Made by a program: the position numbers and the translations under genes
Shown here: one piece after another, positions 32,533-44,410 of the stretch
Numbering within the stretch: the first letter of the stretch is position 1
Layout of the letters: every line of letters begins with the position of its first letter
The notes under the pieces: model-generated
What the model was told of the DNA's origin: nothing
The model's input: the letters and a program-made list of their open reading frames with translations, nothing else
The model's database searches: none
Origin: Colias croceus
Taxonomy: Eukaryota; Arthropoda; Insecta; Lepidoptera; Pieridae
NCBI RefSeq assembly: GCF_905220415.1
Contig: NC_059542.1
Location: 6,262,001 to 6,326,000, forward strand
Reading direction: 5' to 3'
Length of the DNA stretch: 64,000 nt

Positions 32533-32607
32533 GATTAGATTCGCTTAGCAGCTTTGTGACCGTATCGTCTTCACTTGCAATGTGTTTACTCGATTAAGCT
32601 TAACGCT

Positions 32608-32616
32608 TATTATATA
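32608..32616 (-). promoter_or_regulatory. TATA box of the cuticle gene at 31536
   Basis: TATATAATA-like element on the minus strand, about 77 nt upstream of the ATG at 32532; the spacing is similar to the TATA boxes of the other cuticle genes here. Confidence 0.5.
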
Positions 32617-32704
32617 CTTTTCTGTATATTGTATTACAACATACATATTATTATTAGGCGTACATTTGACTCGTTAAAATGTTTTGTATAGGTGACCGCT
32701 CCTA

Positions 32705-32725
32705 CACGGCGAAGGTAAACCGTGG
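32705..32725 (-). promoter_or_regulatory. conserved upstream block of cuticle genes
   Basis: Plus-strand CACGGCGAAGGTAAACCGTG; on the gene strand it reads CACGGTTTACCTTCGCCGTG. It lies 96 bp from the TATA box. The core matches blocks at 40781, 44035 and 47107. Probably a transcription-factor site; factor unknown. Confidence 0.5.
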
Positions 32726-32938
32726 ATAGTTTGAGGACACGTATGATGGGAATATTTTGCAATACGTTTAATTTACATAGTTTAAGTTTTAGTAAAGATG
32801 AGTATGGATTTGCTTGATTGGCTGTAATTGAACAGGGAACCTTTGCAATTACGACATAGCTTCATACATTGTTTTAATATACATGTATGAGCATAATTTA
32901 TTGCGTCTGTTTATATTATTTACACGGAAGAATGTAAA

Positions 32939-33107
32939 TCTAATATATAAAAATCAATGCCACTTTTCGTTGTAATTCCATAACTCGAGAACGGCTGAAC
33001 CGATTTCGATAATTCTTTTTTTATTATATTCCTTGAAGTACGAGGATGGTTCTTATGTAGAGAAAACGTTAATATGTACCACGGGCGAAGCCGGGGCGGA
33101 CCGCTAG
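32939..33107 (+). mobile_element. Helitron-like non-autonomous copy
   Basis: Opens TCTAATATATAAAAATCAATG and closes CACGGGCGAAGCCGGGGCGG, ACCGCTAG. The 3' end is the same as those at 13188 and 14288. Confidence 0.65.
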
Positions 33108-33554
33108 TAATTATTAAATCTAAGTAACTACAAAAAGGTTATGTTTGATTTCAATGAGAGATACATTAAGTAAATAGTAAAACATTATATATATTATTTA
33201 AACATATGAAGTTAAAGGTTTATCTTCCTACTTATTAATTAGGATTATAATTATTATAAAATTTGGGTTGTATTAATTTCTATCTGCCATATCTCATGCC
33301 TGTTGCCAGTAACCGTCTAGTTCTTTTACTGTTAGTTTGAATGATAAGTGGCACTATATTATACGTTTTGAGCTATAATTCTGGAGTAAACAACAAAGTA
33401 TCATAATATCAGAAAAAAAATATTTTCTTTATACCTACCTAAGTCGTAATATTTTTTTTAATGATTTTGTTTATTTGACTCGAATTGGCACCAAAATTCC
33501 AACTAAAAGAATTAAAAAAATATCACTATCATATTTTATCATCATCAAAAAAAA

Positions 33555-33605
33555 AATCAACTAACTACGAGTCGGACTCGTGACACTAAGGGTTCCGTAC
33601 CTACA
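33555..33605. repeat. lepidopteran repeat end (CGAGTCGGACTCG...AGGGTTCCGTA)
   Basis: ACTACGAGTCGGACTCGTGA and AAGGGTTCCGTACCTA match the end signature of a common lepidopteran MITE-like repeat. Only a short piece remains. Confidence 0.45.
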
Positions 33606-33839
33606 CATAAACATTTTTTTTAAATGAAGACTTCAAATTCCAAGTGATTATGTGACCCCGTCTAACAACGTTCCCGTGGACGTGGTCAGTTTTGCCAGAT
33701 TAATTTTTGCAGGTTTTGAACGAAAACTTTAGATCCTCGATCTTGCCCAATTGCTTTTAGAATTTCAAGAGCATTTACTATAGGTAGTATATTTATTTAG
33801 TGTGTGTTTAATACAGTTACTTCGTGAATTGGATATTGA

Positions 33840-35526
33840 TAGGTACATGTAGCATTTTCTAAATGTTCCGGGATCTAATCAAGTAGAGGAGAGAGACCTT
33901 AGGTTCTTTACCAGTAATCGCTTTGGCGAAAATAAGTTTAGTTTTGTCCCCGTCAGCGATTATTACGTTGGTAAAGTCATCCTGGATATTTAATCTAACG
34001 CTCAGGGAATAGATGGGATATCTAGAGATATGTTAATCCTTACGCTACCACATTCACTTAGTGCCATAACAGCTATAATAAATAGATCGCTTACCTCTTC
34101 AGTTTTCCCCTCTCAGTGGAAAACAGCTCTAATTCGTCCTATTCCTAAAACGAATAATCCATCGACGGTAAAAGATCTTCGTCCAATCAGCATCCTCCCA
34201 TTTATGTCCAAAATTCTTGAAAAGGTTGTCCACGCTCAAGTGAGTAAGTACTGTGAATCTTATAACATCTTTCCTACCTATCAATCTGGCTTTCGAAAGC
34301 GCCGTAGTACCAGCACCGCTCTTCTAGATGTCGTGGACAATCTTTTAAATGCTCGTGATTCTGGCCATGCCTCAATTATTGCCCTGCTCGATTTTTCCAG
34401 AGCATTCGACTCTATCAACTTTTCTCTTCTTCTATCTAAGCTTGTTTTTTATGGATTTGATGAGAACTGTGTATCCTGGTTCAATTCTTACATTTATGAC
34501 CGCTACCAACAAGTAGTTATCACTAAGTCCGATGGATCTCATGTTTCATCAGCGTTGTATCCTGTCACAAGAGGAGTTCCACAGGGATCTATTTTAGGGC
34601 CTTTGCTATTCATCTTGTACTCAGCGGACATAGCAAACTGTTTAAAGAAGTGTAATTACCACCTATATGCCGATGACTTGCAATTATATCTCCCTATAAA
34701 CCGTTCTTGTGTTCATGACTGCCTACAGAATATTAATGATGACCTTCAACGTATCTCGGAATGGTCTACGCGGAATTCTCTGTGCCTTAATCCATGCAAA
34801 TCAAAATTTCTAATAACTGGTACTAAAAAACAGATCTCTTACGTATCTATGTACAGTCCTTCCCTCTCAATCGACTCGTGTCCACTTGAGCAGGTCGCTG
34901 TTGCACGTAATTTGGGAGTCGTTTTCGATGGAGGCCTTAACTTCGAGAGACATGTCACAGAAATAGTGAGTAATTGTTTTTACCGGCTTAAGACGATTTA
35001 CAAAATTCGCGAGTTCCTCAGTGTCGATCTGCGTGTTCGGCTCTGTGAGGCTGTCATTTTATCGAAGCTGAATTATTGTGTCGCCGTATATGGTCCTTGC
35101 CTCTTGGAACGATCTCAGCGACTCATTCAAAGGTTGCAGAATGCCTGCACTCGTTTCTGCTTAAATATACCTCATCGTAGCCACGTAACTCCTTTCATCA
35201 ATTCTCTTAACCACCTGAGAATTAAGAACCGTCAAAATCTTTTCTTGGCTTGTATGATGTTTGACATTGTAAAAAATAAAACGCCCGAATACCTTTATGC
35301 TAAATTGTTGTGGCGAAGCCAAACAAGCAGAAATGAGGTCAGGGGTGTAACCAAGGAGTTGTCAGTGCCGTCACACAAAACTGCAGCATTTCGTGGGAGC
35401 TTCAGATACGCTGCTACCAAATGCTGGAACAATATACCACCTCCTATTAAATGTCTGCAGACTAAATTTAGCTTCCGACGTGCATACAAAAAGTATCTCA
35501 TGTCGCTTCAGCTTCTTCCCCCGTAA
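33840..35526 (+). pseudogene. LINE reverse transcriptase, truncated, with in-frame stop
   Basis: The frame runs SNAQGIDGIS (33994-34023), then LRPISILPFMSKILE, YQSGFRKRRSTSTALL, LLDFSRAFDSINFSLL, GVPQGSILGPLLF and the catalytic YADD (34666-34677), to a stop at 35524-35526. An in-frame TAA at 33991-33993 separates it from upstream homologous codons (FFTSNRFGENKF). These motifs parallel the RT of the LINE at 8238-11189, so both belong to one clade. No endonuclease domain remains. Confidence 0.8.
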
Positions 35527-36092
35527 GCCACACTGTATCTTTCTTTGTATCCCTCTTATTATTCATTCCATATTGTACTTGTATAAACATTATTATTTTA
35601 TTTACTCTTCTGTCCTGATCTTCTTGTGTTTTTCTTGTGACCTGTTCTTCACACGTATGTATGTGTGTGTATGTATATACCAACTTTCTTTCATCCCTGC
35701 ATTTTATCTTTGTAAATAATACTATATTAATTTATAATATTATATTATATCTATTTATATTGCCTATTCAATTATTTTTTTATTTACTTCTGGTTAGTTT
35801 TTTCTTTTTTTTTCCGTTTTTGGTTCCATCTGCCTTCTGGGTTCTGGCAGAATCAACAGCGTCGTGAGTCAGTCGACTCATGACATATGCTGAGCCAGGA
35901 CCCTTTCACAGCCATAACACTTATTAGCAACCTATTTACTTATTTATTTATTATGTATAAAATTGTCATAAATTATGTGTTTCGTGTTTTTTATTTGTAT
36001 TTTTTCTATGTTTAATTATTGTGATTGTCAGCTGTTGTAATAATGTGTTATTTTTGTGAATAAATGTTTGTCTATTGTCTATTGTCTATATA
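33840..36092 (+). mobile_element. 5'-truncated LINE (same group as the one at 7.7-11.3 kb)
   Basis: Covers the reverse-transcriptase end and the 3' UTR of an APE-type LINE. The 3' end is marked by TGTCTATTGTCTATTGTCTAT near 36070-36090. The endonuclease half is missing and the reading frame carries a stop at 33991, so it is dead. Confidence 0.75.
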
Positions 36093-36281
36093 GTATAAAC
36101 ATCGAATACAATTAAAGTGGAACGGTGTCTCATGACTGTGATGTGCGAATTTGCGAAAGAAAAAAATCGATTGAAAAAGGCTTGTATGAGCAAATTTAAT
36201 CTTCACCGAAATTGCTATGTAAAACCTTGCAGGATTATGTCAATTGTATTTTGAAACCAGCGCAATTATTACTGTACAGTA

Positions 36282-37421
36282 TAGCCCAGTCATATTAGGG
36301 GTTTCACCTCGGAATGAAAGATAATATGGGTCAACGCATCAATCCGTCAACATATCAATCGTGTCTACACTCTACTACCAGATTCAAACGTGGCTAGGGA
36401 AGAACTTAGAACCTCAAGAATGGGGCTGGAAGCTTGAAAATGAAATTCTGGAGCCCATAACAACGTTATTACCTCCAGCACCAGCCGAACTACTAAACAC
36501 AATATTTTGCAATTGCAAAAATGGTTGTGGTTCCCTCTGTGGATGCAGAAAATCAGGGCTACTATGTTCTTTAGCTTGTGGCCAGTGCAATGGACAAGCT
36601 TGCCTTAACGCTCCACATACAAGTAATCCCGATGAAGAAAGCACATACGATCCTGATATTCTAGAAGGTTTGGAAATGAATATGACCGATAATGAGGATG
36701 ATGACAATGAATTGAATATTTTAGACCGACAACAAGAAGAAGACGACGAAGAAGAAGATAACTAGCTTCCATTCGCAATTTCATTCGATTCACAAATTAT
36801 TTTAGTATTTAAACTCACATTTTAATAAATGTATAACATGCCATATTTAATGATAAATAAAGGATTATCTAAAATATATTTCCTTACTGTCTTTTTATTT
36901 TAAAATATAACTAAAATAGATAATCCAGAATTAATAATATACCATAGTTGAATAATTAAATATAAATAATTAAGAATAAGTACAGAAATAATGGGCATTG
37001 CTTAATAATTATAATTTTTTTGTCAATAATTGACTTTATACAACGTACTGATAACCGTAACTCACGCTTGACCCTGCATTAGCTCATATAATATGACTGT
37101 ACGCTGCGCACTCTTCGCGCTCTACCTCAAAAACGGTTGATCGTATAAAAAAAAGTTTAGACAAAAGTTGTAGAGAATGTTATACTCTACAACTTTCGTA
37201 ATAGGTAAAAATATAATTTAAGCAATAGGAACCGAGATATTCGCGAAAAATAGTTTTTTGTGACCTTTGACCTTCAATATCTTAAGACGCGGACACGATA
37301 GCATTTGTGACTTTTGAGACAATAATATTTAGGGTAACAAAACAAAGGTTTTTACCAATTTCCAGCTTATTATCTTTCATTCCGAGGTTGACCCCTTTTT
37401 TCACCTAATTTCACTGGGCTA
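36282..37421 (+). mobile_element. TIR DNA transposon derivative carrying a CXC-domain ORF end
   Basis: The ends are TAGCCCAGTCATATTAGGGG and the complement of CACCTAATTTCACTGGGCTA. The shared inner block CCTCGGAATGAAAGATAATA appears in both arms, so the TIRs span roughly 45-55 nt. The 4-bp AGTA lies directly outside each end (36278-36281 and 37422-37425), a likely target duplication. The superfamily is not assigned. The only coding remnant is the ORF at 36361-36765. Confidence 0.65.
36361..36765 (+). pseudogene. C-terminal part of a transposon-associated CXC protein
   Basis: The frame encodes TLYYQIQTWLG, LEPQEWGWK, then a tesmin/TSO1-like CXC module (CNCKNGCGSLCGCRKSGL... CSLACGQCNGQACLN), then an acidic tail (DEEEDN). 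The pattern of nine or more cysteines is that of a metal-binding CXC domain, known from uncharacterised insect transposon-associated proteins. The frame has no proper ATG at its start, so it is a 5'-truncated remnant inside the TIR element. Confidence 0.6.
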
Positions 37422-37850
37422 AGTATACGTAATAACTCAATCAATATAAGCAATAAAACTCAATATAGAACAATATTATCGAGTGAGGTGCTTGTGGCGT
37501 TCAACTATGTCCAATTAGAATGAGAAAGCAGTAATTTTTATTATTTCGATTAAAAGGAAAATCTTTGCATCGCAGCACCACGCCAGGCGCCATAATATCT
37601 CTCTATCGCCCAAAAACTATGGTCCGTTATAATCATTCGCAAAACGATCAGTAGATAGTACCTACTCAAGTTTGAGTGTTTAGTAATTAAAGAATGTACG
37701 TTTTCCAAATGTATTTACTGAGTAACGTTAAAACCAGTATAGTTACATTTTATTGCAATACGTTTAGTCCAACGTATTTACACAGCGATATTATATTATA
37801 ATTAGGTAGGTTGTTTGATGTACAGTTTTTATTATTACACGCTTTTTATT

Positions 37851-38018
37851 AGCTTCACCTGTATGTTTGTAACCGACTTCTTTGGGCGCGTTTTTGACCC
37901 ACTTTAAACGGCCAGAATTCGTTCAAACTTTGTAGATTTATTGAGGACCGATGACAATATAATAGAATAATATCAAATCTTTTTTTTTTTTACTTTTCCG
38001 TATTTGAAGTCGGTTTTA
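37851..38018. repeat. lepidopteran repeat with AACCGACTTC / GAAGTCGGTT ends
   Basis: CTGTATGTTTGTAACCGACT...TTTGGGCGCG at the left and TTTGAAGTCGGTTTTA at the right form short inverted ends around a body with TTTGACCCACTTTAAACGGC. This repeat is common in Lepidoptera. Confidence 0.5.
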
Positions 38019-38704
38019 TAAGTTATTTCTATTTTTATAAATAGATAGAGTAGCTGTTCTTGAAAAAGGTTTTAGTAGGTACCTATATCATATTTTGTTA
38101 AGTTATTGTTAAGTTTTCTACAAGGCAGGCTTTAAAATTATATAAAAATAATACAAAAACATTTTTCATTTCTTTTTATGAAGCCAAAAAATAAAATTTT
38201 AGTTTAACATCCCAAAAACTAATTACTATCAATTTTATTATATTAAGAAAATTGTAAATTATCCAGATAAATAATGCGTATTGCTTCTTATATTTGATAA
38301 TATGAGCAGGTACATGTTACAGAAGTATCAGTTGCAGGACCCGGGATAGAGTCGAGTTTCAATTCATAAGAAATTTTAGAGCGCCGTGCTTGACTGGTTA
38401 TGAAAATGATTTTATTATTTGTAAATAAAAAAAAATCCTGTCCTTACAAACCTTGAACTTTATGAGAAGAGGACTGAATTTATTATTAATAATTGTAAGT
38501 CCAATTCTGTGACACGCGTTTAGGTATTTAGAGATGTCACCGATATCCACATACTCGAAAAATGCTATTGTAACAACATGGCTGTGTTCTCTTTCTCTTT
38601 CTCGGGTACCCTGATAGAGCTTCTTGATAAGGAAATCAGATTCGGAACTACGAGAAATTTTCGTAAACATTAAATGTATTTGAATCATTAAAACCGAATC
38701 GTAC

Positions 38705-39010
38705 GGAATAAAAAATAAAAAAAAACCGGTCAAGTGTAAGTGGGCGAGCCCGCCCAAGGAGGGTTCGAAACAAACCAATTGGCCATTTTTTATTTGGTTG
38801 TAACTTTAAATGTATGATATATGCAATTTTTCCTTTATCTCCGCTAGAAGCCATTCATTCCCTGTAGGTTTTGATTAGGTACCTTGCGAATATAGAAATT
38901 TGTAGCATAAGTGGCTGTATCATTTGATATTTTTTCACAGCATCAAGGGCCCGTTGGTCAGACTGACGGACAACAAAGTGATCTAATAAGGGTTCTGTGC
39001 TTTTTTTGAG
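38705..39010. repeat. degenerate lepidopteran MITE (CGGTCAAGTG ... AGGGTTCTGTG)
   Basis: AACCGGTCAAGTG at the left and AATAAGGGTTCTGTGC at the right match the ends of a common moth repeat (CGGTCAAGTGCGAGTCGGAC...GGGTTCCGT). The interior is degraded. Confidence 0.4.
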
Positions 39011-39933
39011 GTTTAGAACGCTAAAAATAGTGTGCAGATTGTGAAATGTTATTATTATATGCAGAGTGAAAAGGTATACAAATCTACGCCTGAACTTATA
39101 TGATAGCCGATGGGGTACTAAGATGGGATATCATATAACTTATTCATTATTGTATACTTACTAGCTTTCCGCTTGATGTGTGTGGTTAACCAAAATTTGA
39201 AGAAGAAGCAGTATGACAAACCTCTATTTCATTGAAACATAAATAAATAAAGACATATGCAAAGACATCTCATTGAATAACACATTCGCTCATTGATTTG
39301 AAATCTCACGCTTGCATGTATGGGCCATGGGGCCCTGAAATAAAGAGACGTGTAACCACCTCAATTTTTGTCAAATAAAATTCAGCTGAACTTCATAATA
39401 TGTTGGTCTTACGCCAAATAAAATTTTCGAAAGTCTGCCCAAGGATTTTAACATGATTGATGCACATTCAAACACCCGTACAGAAAAAAATACCTAATTG
39501 TTTTGGGGTTAACAAAATATTCTTATTACGTTGCAAAAATTAGGTATTAAAAAATATTTAATTTACAGAAATGGTCTGATCTGGTTACTGTTTTATTATA
39601 TTATACATAGAATATGTTTATGAAAGAACCATATAAAAAATATAAGCGACCTTCAAAAAGAAGCAATAAGAAAATTATTGGCATAACTGGTTTTTGTTCA
39701 CTGTCATCTATGATATCTATAACACTTATTAAAACTCAAATAAATTATGATTGAATTTTAAATTGAATAATACGCTAGGTAAACTGTCATTGTAGAATAA
39801 TAATGAATGAATCAATAAAAATAATATTATTATTTTAACAATTCTATATAATTGCTTTCTTTGGGACACTGATTACAACAATTGAAAAACGTAAAAATTA
39901 AGTGTTTTTGGCGGGGGAAGCTAATTCAAATAT

Positions 39934-40630
39934 TTAACCGAGAAGGGAGGCGACTACTCCTGGGGGGACTGCTCCTCCAGGGCCTTCTTCAATTTCAGGT
40001 TGGTAGCCGTTAGAGTCAGCGACGTAGGTCACTTTGTATGTGACACCATCAGGTCCGACCCATGAGAAAGAACCCCTGACAACGAGTGACTCGTCTTCGC
40101 GACCTTCGTTGATGATCTCTCCTTGCTGTTCTTGTTTTGTTCCATCGTTTTGCTCGTATCTATAAGAAAATTGAATTTATGATTCTCTTAATGGATTAAG
40201 TTGTGAAAATTATTGTACACTCTACATACTCTCATGTGTGACATAAACTCTTTGCGTAGCACACACAAACAAACTAAAAAAAACTTAATATGCTGTATGA
40301 ATAAGTTGTGTGTGTTTATTTGTTATATGGATTAATTCAATAAAGTTAAATAAAACTTTATTCTTTTTAATTTAATTACACTTCACTCAAAATAAAAAAG
40401 GTCGTTTGTTTCTATAAAATACTTACGCATAACGATAGTTTCCAAGGCCGATGTTGTCATTGTCATATCGCAGAATCTGCACATTGTCTGATGGCAGCAC
40501 GGCCCCAGACACTGCTGCAACCGCGATGCACAAAACAATAAGCTGCAAACACAAATACACACTCACTCTATCACTTTAGCCATTATACAAAAAAAATATA
40601 TATATCGAATTTATTACGAACCAGTTTCAT
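39934..40630 (-). CDS. RR-1 cuticular protein, tandem copy A
   Basis: Exons 40622-40630 (MKL), 40427-40542 and 39934-40159; product 116 aa. Signal peptide about 1-16 (MKLLIVLCIAVAAVSG), then VLPSDNVQILRYDNDNIGLG, then an RR-1 domain at 38-96 (NYRYAYEQNDGTKQEQQGE, GSFSWVGPDG, YKVTYVADSNGYQP) and the tail GPGGAVPPGVVASLLG. The first donor is GTTCGT, an unusual base after GTT that is shared with copy B. A TATA box lies at 40694-40699 with TTGCGACTCA just downstream, and the conserved upstream block is at 40781-40802. Exons are very similar to 42603-43871 and to the pseudogene at 45054-46198, indicating recent tandem duplication. Confidence 0.92.
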
Positions 40631-40681
40631 TATAGATGATCTTTCTACCTTGACTATTTTAGAGAATGTAACGTATTTGGT

Positions 40682-40699
40682 TGAGTCGCAACCTTTATA
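40682..40699 (-). promoter_or_regulatory. core promoter of copy A (TATAAA plus TTGCGACTCA)
   Basis: Gene-strand reading GATATAAAGGTTGCGACTCA; TATAAA is the complement of 40694-40699, 64 nt before the ATG. The TTGCGACTCA block is shared with copies B and C and lies where the initiator region would be. Confidence 0.65.
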
Positions 40700-40780
40700 T
40701 CGAAGCAGATGACTTATTTATTATGACCAAAAATACCTGCCCACTATATGTATAACACATAATATTATGTAGTAGTGCTT

Positions 40781-40802
40781 GACGGTGAAGGTTAACCGCT
40801 TG
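40781..40802 (-). promoter_or_regulatory. conserved upstream block, copy A
   Basis: Plus-strand GACGGTGAAGGTTAACCGCT; 87 bp beyond the TATA box. It is shared with 32705, 44035 and 47107. A conserved TATTCTCATA-type stretch follows about 40 nt further out in the tandem copies. Confidence 0.6.
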
Positions 40803-42602
40803 GCATTTTCGTAAAATTTTGACGATTTAGATATTCTCATACGACTATAGCACGGGCAATATGAAGACATTATTAGAAATTGTAATTAACGTACATCGTC
40901 AATATGTATTGATGTTTCTATGTTGATAATCTATTTAGAGGCGATGTTTGCAATGTTTTTATTCTGAGCGTGCAAGTAATTGAATGATCAATGATTATAT
41001 TTTATTTGTTTGAATAGTTCCTGTGGAAATACATTAATTATTATAATAAAAGAGGAACTTCGAGTTGGTATATTTCTTCTCGGTATGATATGTTTAAGAG
41101 AAATCTGCATTTAGCATGAATAAGACAAACCATTGACTGTAAAAAATAAAGCACACTTTTCAAAAGTATATGCAATTAAACAAGTAATTATTAAAACTTC
41201 TCTCTAAATTTAATTAACAGCCGTCACCTCAGGTTTTTACGATTTGTTTGTGTTATTTATATAAAACTGAAGTCTATGAAGATACAACTTCAAAAAAACG
41301 TGTTTTATGTCAGTATCTCAAACAAATCGTAGTAAAGCTGAAGAGGTTATTACGAAAGTTTTTCCAACAATATTTTAACGCTGGACAAACTTTATACAAC
41401 TTGAATGATGTTTAGGCTAAAACAGTAACCAAGCCAATAGGAATGTAACAATGTAATTATAATATAATATAATTATAATATAATACTTATTATTAAATAG
41501 TTATTACGTGTATTACATAGGTACTGTTTATGTTCTATCTGACAGAAGTTATACATTGATAAAACACAGGACTTAAAATGCTTAAATAATTAATATTGGT
41601 TCCATTTCGTGTATATAATAATATTAGGTAAAATTAGACGTTATAGCAATAATGTCTGCAACCTTGTTTCCAAAGGTCGTTGTGTATAAACTCTGTTGCA
41701 GATACTCCTCTGGAGGCGCAATCAGGGGGATTTTCCTTTGATACAACGTGGCACTACCGAGTTCCATCTAATTGGTAAACGTATAAGAGAAACATAATAA
41801 TACACTTAGTATAAAACAAAGTCGCTTTCTCAGTCCAGCATTTTTTTTTTTTTATAAATTACAAAAATATGCACATTTAGTAAAATACTAGATTTTATTT
41901 TAACCCATTGTTCCCCAAGCGGCCCGATCGGTCCACGACTAACGATAGATTTTCTATTGTGTCTGTGATTCCGGTGCCTGAGTTATTACAGCTATTTGAA
42001 GTCTTTAACTATTCTATCGATTTAAAAAAAGCATTCACGAACAAATAAATATGTTTTTGTGAAGTCAATTAGTTTACTTTTATTTTAAAATAAATTATGC
42101 TAGAATATCAAAATTGTTTAAGTTTCACTATTCAGGATTGCTATATGTATGCACGACTGCAGCCCCCTCATTTTATTGTATGATTTTTAGACAGATTAGT
42201 AATTTTATAAAAGCAATTTAGGACGACAGCCTGCTATAATAACCTCTCAATATTAATGAAAAATAACGTTTAAGATTTATTTATTATTTTGTTTAATTCG
42301 AAATCTATCGTTACGGCAGAGTTTCACTGTATCTACTAAACAATATTAGCAAGCAATAGATAATATTGCGTGCTATTGCATTGGTTTCATGTTATTAAAG
42401 TATAGCCTTTTGTTAATCTCATACTGATTGAGTTAATGTTTTGTGTATTTAATTAACTTTATAAATTCAAATTTATATAATTAATAATAAGTTGGCTAAG
42501 CCGTCATTTTTGTTTCTTTGGAGCACTGATTAAAACAATCATAAACGTACAAAATAAACTTTATAAAATACGTGGCATTGCGGGGGAAGTCCATTCAAAT
42601 AT
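40803..42602. other. intergenic stretch between tandem cuticle genes
   Basis: No exon is supported. AACGATAGATTT near 41941 recurs inverted near 42300, which could mark an old MITE, but the ends cannot be placed. A poly-T run lies near 41841. Confidence 0.35.
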
Positions 42603-43871
42603 TTAACCAAGAAGGGAGGCGACTACTCCTGGGGGGACTGCTCCAGGGCCTTCTTCTTCTTTTTCAATTGTAGGTTGGTAACCATTAGAGTCAGCGACGT
42701 AGGTCACTTTGTATGTGACACCATCAGGTCCGACCCATGAGAAAGAACCCTTCACAACGAGTGACTCGTCTTCACGACCTTCGTTGATAATCTCGCCTTG
42801 CTGTTCTTGTTGTGTGCCGTCGCTTAGCTCGAATCTATAAGCAATATGAATTTATGTTATTGATTCAGTTGGAAAAATTATTCGGTACATTTTCGAAGAA
42901 TCTATGACTTAAAAAATTGGCTAAACTTATAATATGTCAACAGAAATGTATGTAATAATCCGTCATTGTAGACCATTTCAATGAAATTGAAATTAAAAAT
43001 TAAAAGAAAAAAAAATGTTGTTGATGATGGTCCATAAAATTTATCTTTCTGAATATTGATGATGATTTGAATTATCAGTCCAATAACATGTTCAATTTAT
43101 AATCACAGAAAATATTTTTTCAATGCATTTCCTATTAATACTATATTGCACTTATACAGCACGTGCCGTAATCGATGGATAATCTGGTAACTGAAGATAG
43201 AGAATGCGCAATTTAAATTACCATTACCATTTAAATTATGGTATAAAAATCGATAGGCAGGGCATTTATCCAGCTATGCAAAAAACAAATTGAAAAAATA
43301 TCTTTATTTGGAGTCACAGCACCAGACAGAGTGGCTAAGGGTATAATTATATAGAATTTTAAAAATTATATAAGAATGTTTAGAACAAGGGAATTTTAAT
43401 AAACTTGTATTTTTCTGAACCGCCACAACATTCTCTATCTCCAGTTATCAGTTAATTAATTCATTATAGATACACCACACCCTGTATATAATTCCTAGGA
43501 GGTTTTGTGCAATATCTATTATATAAATATAACATTTCGTACATACATATACAAGTGAGTACGTAATATATTACTATTGCTATGTGAATATTTATTAGTA
43601 AATTTAATAAAACTTTACGCTTCATTAAATTATTGACAGAAAATGTTGCTCCCGAAAATACTTACGCATAACGATAGTTTCCAAGACCAACGTTGTCATT
43701 GTCATATCGCAGAACCTGCACATTGTCTGATGGCAGCACGGACCCAGACACGGCTGCAACCGCGATGCACAAAACAATAAGCTGCAAACACAAATAAACA
43801 CTCTATCACTAATTCACTAGGCCATTAACAAAAATAATATATTTATAGAATTTAATACGAACCAGTTTCAT
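42603..43871 (-). CDS. RR-1 cuticular protein, tandem copy B
   Basis: Exons 43863-43871 (MKL), 43666-43781 and 42603-42834; product 118 aa. Nearly the same as copy A: signal peptide LIVLCIAVAAVSG, then VLPSDNVQVLRYDNDNVGLG and an RR-1 domain (NYRYAFELSDGTQQEQQGE, GSFSWVGPDG, YVADSNGYQP). After the domain it has PTIEKEEEGPG instead of PEIEEGPGG, a small acidic insertion shared with the pseudogene copy C. It therefore groups with C rather than A. The tail is VPPGVVASLLG. TATA box at 43935-43940 with TTGCGACTCA; upstream block at 44035-44056. It should bind chitin like its relatives. Confidence 0.92.
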
Positions 43872-43922
43872 TATAGATGTTCTTTCTACGTTAAGTTTTT
43901 TATCTAATGTAAGGTATTGGGT

Positions 43923-43940
43923 TGAGTCGCAACTTTTATA
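43923..43940 (-). promoter_or_regulatory. core promoter of copy B
   Basis: Gene-strand GGTATAAAAGTTGCGACTCA; TATAAA (complement of 43935-43940) is 64 nt before the ATG, the same spacing as copy A. Confidence 0.65.
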
Positions 43941-44034
43941 CCGAAACAGACAGACTTATTATTAATCTAGATTAGACTTACCTATTGTGACCAAAATACC
44001 TGTCTACTCTACAGTATACATATTATAATTATAA

Positions 44035-44056
44035 GGCGGAGAAGGTTCACCGCTTG
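44035..44056 (-). promoter_or_regulatory. conserved upstream block, copy B
   Basis: Plus-strand GGCGGAGAAGGTTCACCGCT; 100 bp beyond the TATA box and followed by a GGTATTCTCATA stretch, as in copy A. Confidence 0.6.
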
Positions 44057-44292
44057 TTGTTTTAATCGATGTTTTATTATTGGGTATTCTCATATTAAGA
44101 CAATTGTAAAGGACTTTTTAACATAGGTATTATTATTTTATAGATATTGATGTAAAGAGTAGAACGATCAAATTAATTAATTGCTTGTATTTTGTGATAT
44201 TATTACATATTATTGCTTTGATCAGTTAATCCAGGGGTAGAGAGGTCTCTTCTCACTATCTTATGCGTGTAACACCATTATATAATACATCA

Positions 44293-44410
44293 CTAGCTGT
44301 GCCCAGCGGTTTTACTCTCATTGCTCCGCGCGCTCTTATTGGTCTTATCGTAATGATATACATCGATGATAAAAGCGAGAGGAATTAATTGATAGCCTAT
44401 TAACAAATAG
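44293..44410 (-). mobile_element. Helitron-like 3'-end fragment
   Basis: Opens CTAGCTGTGCCCAGCGGTTT, the usual reverse view of a Helitron-like 3' terminus, then TGCTCCGCGCGC. The other end is not identifiable. Confidence 0.4.

Larger units (their letters stand above)
37422..39933. other. intergenic stretch with two lepidopteran repeats
   Basis: No exon is supported. Holds repeats at 37851-38018 and 38705-39010; the remainder is AT-rich. Confidence 0.4.

Noticed and set aside
36414..36793. minus-strand open frames at the CXC ORF
   Set aside because: Shadows of the CXC ORF; their Ser-rich content is the complement of its acidic codons.
38398..38854. minus-strand open frames of 126 and 68 aa
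   Set aside because: They cross a known type of lepidopteran repeat and show no splice signals or domain.
41936..42316. MITE with AACGATAGATTT inverted ends
   Set aside because: Only a 12-nt complementarity was seen and no boundary or target duplication could be placed.
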